NCBI RefSeq assembly: GCF_023073915.1
Contig: NZ_JADPKK010000013.1
Location: 124,001 to 188,000, forward strand
Source: Bradyrhizobium sp. 149
GTDB taxonomy: Bacteria > Pseudomonadota > Alphaproteobacteria > Rhizobiales > Xanthobacteraceae
Direction: 5' to 3'
DNA: 64,000 nt
The position numbers and the translations under genes were made by a program. The notes below the pieces were generated by a model. That model was not told the DNA's origin. It saw only the letters and a list, made by a program, of their open reading frames with translations, and ran no database searches. Below are positions 62,552 to 64,000 of the stretch, piece by piece (the stretch's first letter is position 1; every line of letters starts with the position of its first letter).

Positions 62552-64000
62552 TTAGAGCAGCCCTGCCCCACGTGCCCATTTGTACTTGGCGCCGAGCACT
62601 TCCACCGGAAGCTCGGTCGAATAGGCATAGGCCGGGATGCCGTTCTGGTAGAGATATTCGGCCGCCTCCTCGACCTCGACGTCGCCGGCGAGCGAGGCGA
62701 CGATCGGCTTCACGAAGCCCTTGGCCTCCATCTCCTTCTTCACCTCGACCATGTTGCGGGCGAACACCATCGGCGGCGTGACGATGGTGTGCCAGTAGCC
62801 GAGGATCAGCGAATGGATGCGCTCGTCCGTCAGGCCGAGCTTCACCGTGTTGACGTAGGTGATCGGCGGCTCGCCGCCGGTGATGTCCACCGGATTTCCG
62901 GCCGCGCCGAACGGCGGGATGAACTTCCGGAAGGCCGCATCGAGATCCGGCGGCATCGACATCAGCGACAGGCCGTTGTCGACGCAGGAGTCCGACAGCA
63001 GCACGCCCGAGCCGCCGGCACCGGTGATGATCAGCACGTTCTCGCCCTTCGGCGTCGGCAGCACCGGCACGCCGCGCGCGAATTCGAGCAGCTGCCGCAA
63101 GCTGCGGGCGCGGATCACGCCGGACTGCGCCAAAACGTCCTCGTAGATCTTGTCGTTGCCGGCGAGCGCGCCGGTGTGCGACGAGGCCGCCTTCGCACCG
63201 GCCGAGGTGCGGCCGGCCTTGAGCACGATGACCGGCTTTTTCTTGGAGACGCGCTTCGCCGCTTCCGCAAAGGCGCGACCGTCCTTGAGGTCTTCGCAGT
63301 GCTGCGCGATCAGGTTGGTGTTCGGATCCTGCTCGAAGAACGCCAGCAGATCGTCCTCGTCGATGTCGGACTTGTTGCCGAGGCCGACGATCGCGGAAAC
63401 GCCCATCTTCGCCGAACGGGAGAAGCCGATGATGGCCATACCGATGCCGCCCGATTGCGAGGACAGCGCCGCATGGCCCTTGACATCATAGGCGGTGCAG
63501 AAGGTCGCGCAGAGATTGGCAGGCGTGTAATAGAAGCCGTAGATGTTCGGCCCCATCAGGCGGATGTCGTACTTCTTGCCGATCTCGACGATCTCGGCCT
63601 GGAGCTCCGGCGCCCCGGCTTCCGCGAAGCCCGACGGGATCAGAACCGCGCCGGGAATTTTCTTCTCGCCGCATTCGGTGAGCGCCGCCGCCACGAACTT
63701 CGCGGGAATTGCGAATACTGCGGTGTCGATGACGCCGGGCACGTCCTTGACGCTCTTATACGCCTTATAGCCGAGGATTTCGGCGGCCTTGGGATGGATC
63801 GGGTAGATGTCGCCCTTGTAGCCGCCGTTGATGAGGTTCTTCATCACGGAATTGCCGATCTTGCCGTCCTCGGCCGAAGCGCCGACCACAGCAACCGCCT
63901 TCGGCTGCATGATGCGGCTCATGGCCGCGACGATTTCTTCGGTCGGGCGCGGCTTCGGCTTCGGCACGTAAGCGAAGTCGACGACGATGCGGACGTCGGC
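62552..64000 (-). CDS. Acetate--CoA ligase (ADP-forming)-type protein, CoA-binding part; N-terminus beyond window
   Basis: The visible 482 residues show a CoA-binding Rossmann domain (AVAVVGASAEDGKIGNSVMKNL), LIPSGFAEAGAPELQAEIVEIG, then two succinyl-CoA-ligase-like domains with the phosphohistidine loop GRTSAGAKAASSHTGALAGND and GAGGSGVLLSDSCVDNG. A GTG at 63967 could start it, but the frame is open upstream to 64000 and reads ADVRIVVDFAYVPKPKPRP, like the end of an ATP-grasp domain. I therefore read it as the C-terminal half of a beta-alpha fusion. It should make or use an acyl-CoA with ADP and phosphate. Substrate unknown. Confidence 0.85.
   Translation of the reverse strand, partial: ADVRIVVDFAYVPKPKPRPTEEIVAAMSRIMQPKAVAVVGASAEDGKIGNSVMKNLINGGYKGDIYPIHPKAAEILGYKAYKSVKDVPGVIDTAVFAIPAKFVAAALTECGEKKIPGAVLIPSGFAEAGAPELQAEIVEIGKKYDIRLMGPNIYGFYYTPANLCATFCTAYDVKGHAALSSQSGGIGMAIIGFSRSAKMGVSAIVGLGNKSDIDEDDLLAFFEQDPNTNLIAQHCEDLKDGRAFAEAAKRVSKKKPVIVLKAGRTSAGAKAASSHTGALAGNDKIYEDVLAQSGVIRARSLRQLLEFARGVPVLPTPKGENVLIITGAGGSGVLLSDSCVDNGLSLMSMPPDLDAAFRKFIPPFGAAGNPVDITGGEPPITYVNTVKLGLTDERIHSLILGYWHTIVTPPMVFARNMVEVKKEMEAKGFVKPIVASLAGDVEVEEAAEYLYQNGIPAYAYSTELPVEVLGAKYKWARGAGLL

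Overview
The window looks like part of a Bradyrhizobium-type chromosome (inference). The DNA is uniformly GC-rich. It is packed with ABC transporters and oxidative carbon pathways, it contains a ChvE-GguA-GguB sugar system close to the rhizobial one, a FixK2-type box, and several families of short palindromic intergenic repeats. I see no insertion sequence, phage gene, CRISPR array, tRNA or rRNA. Two genes run off the edges: a sugar kinase on the left and a CoA-ligase-like protein on the right.

Layout. 1-8.3 kb (minus strand): a polyol operon with an ABC importer, a short-chain dehydrogenase, an FGGY kinase, a SorC-family regulator and a HAD phosphatase; a shared 32-bp operator-like site precedes both transcription units. 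8.3-22.2 kb (minus): a sugar-acid locus holding two complete sugar ABC importers (ChvE-GguAB and YtfQRT-YjfF type), a GntR/FCD regulator, an L-arabinose/D-galactose 1-dehydrogenase, a lactonase, a mutarotase and a fumarylacetoacetase-family dehydratase, which together form most of a non-phosphorylative pentose/galactose route. 22.3-32.3 kb: an unusual cluster with an AprA-like flavoprotein, an AprB-like ferredoxin, a HEAT-repeat protein, a ferredoxin-NADP reductase, a DUF971 protein, a Crp-type regulator and an SsuA/TauA-type importer whose binding protein carries a NosL-like tail, followed by a YeiH-family transporter. Four copies of a conserved site (core MAACTAATYG) precede its transcription units. 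This is the best candidate for an undescribed system.

32.4-42.5 kb: a branched-chain-type (Liv) ABC importer diverges from an operon of acyl-CoA synthetase, TetR regulator and a 4-hydroxyacetophenone-monooxygenase-like Baeyer-Villiger enzyme, followed by a 2-hydroxychromene-2-carboxylate isomerase homologue; a near-perfect 25-bp palindrome lies in the divergent promoter. 42.6-51.7 kb: alanine dehydrogenase with its Lrp regulator, a PaoABC-type molybdenum aldehyde oxidoreductase, a small protein behind a FixK2-type box, and a D-2-hydroxyacid dehydrogenase divergent from a two-subunit thiamine-diphosphate decarboxylase. 51.7-64 kb (minus): the glyoxylate-to-glycerate pathway (Gcl, Hyi, GlxR), adenine deaminase, an NYN-domain protein, a tripartite tricarboxylate transporter, an IclR regulator and the CoA-ligase-like protein.

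Functional names rest on visible motifs and remembered family members; no database search was possible. Substrates of the transporters are mostly inferred from neighbours.
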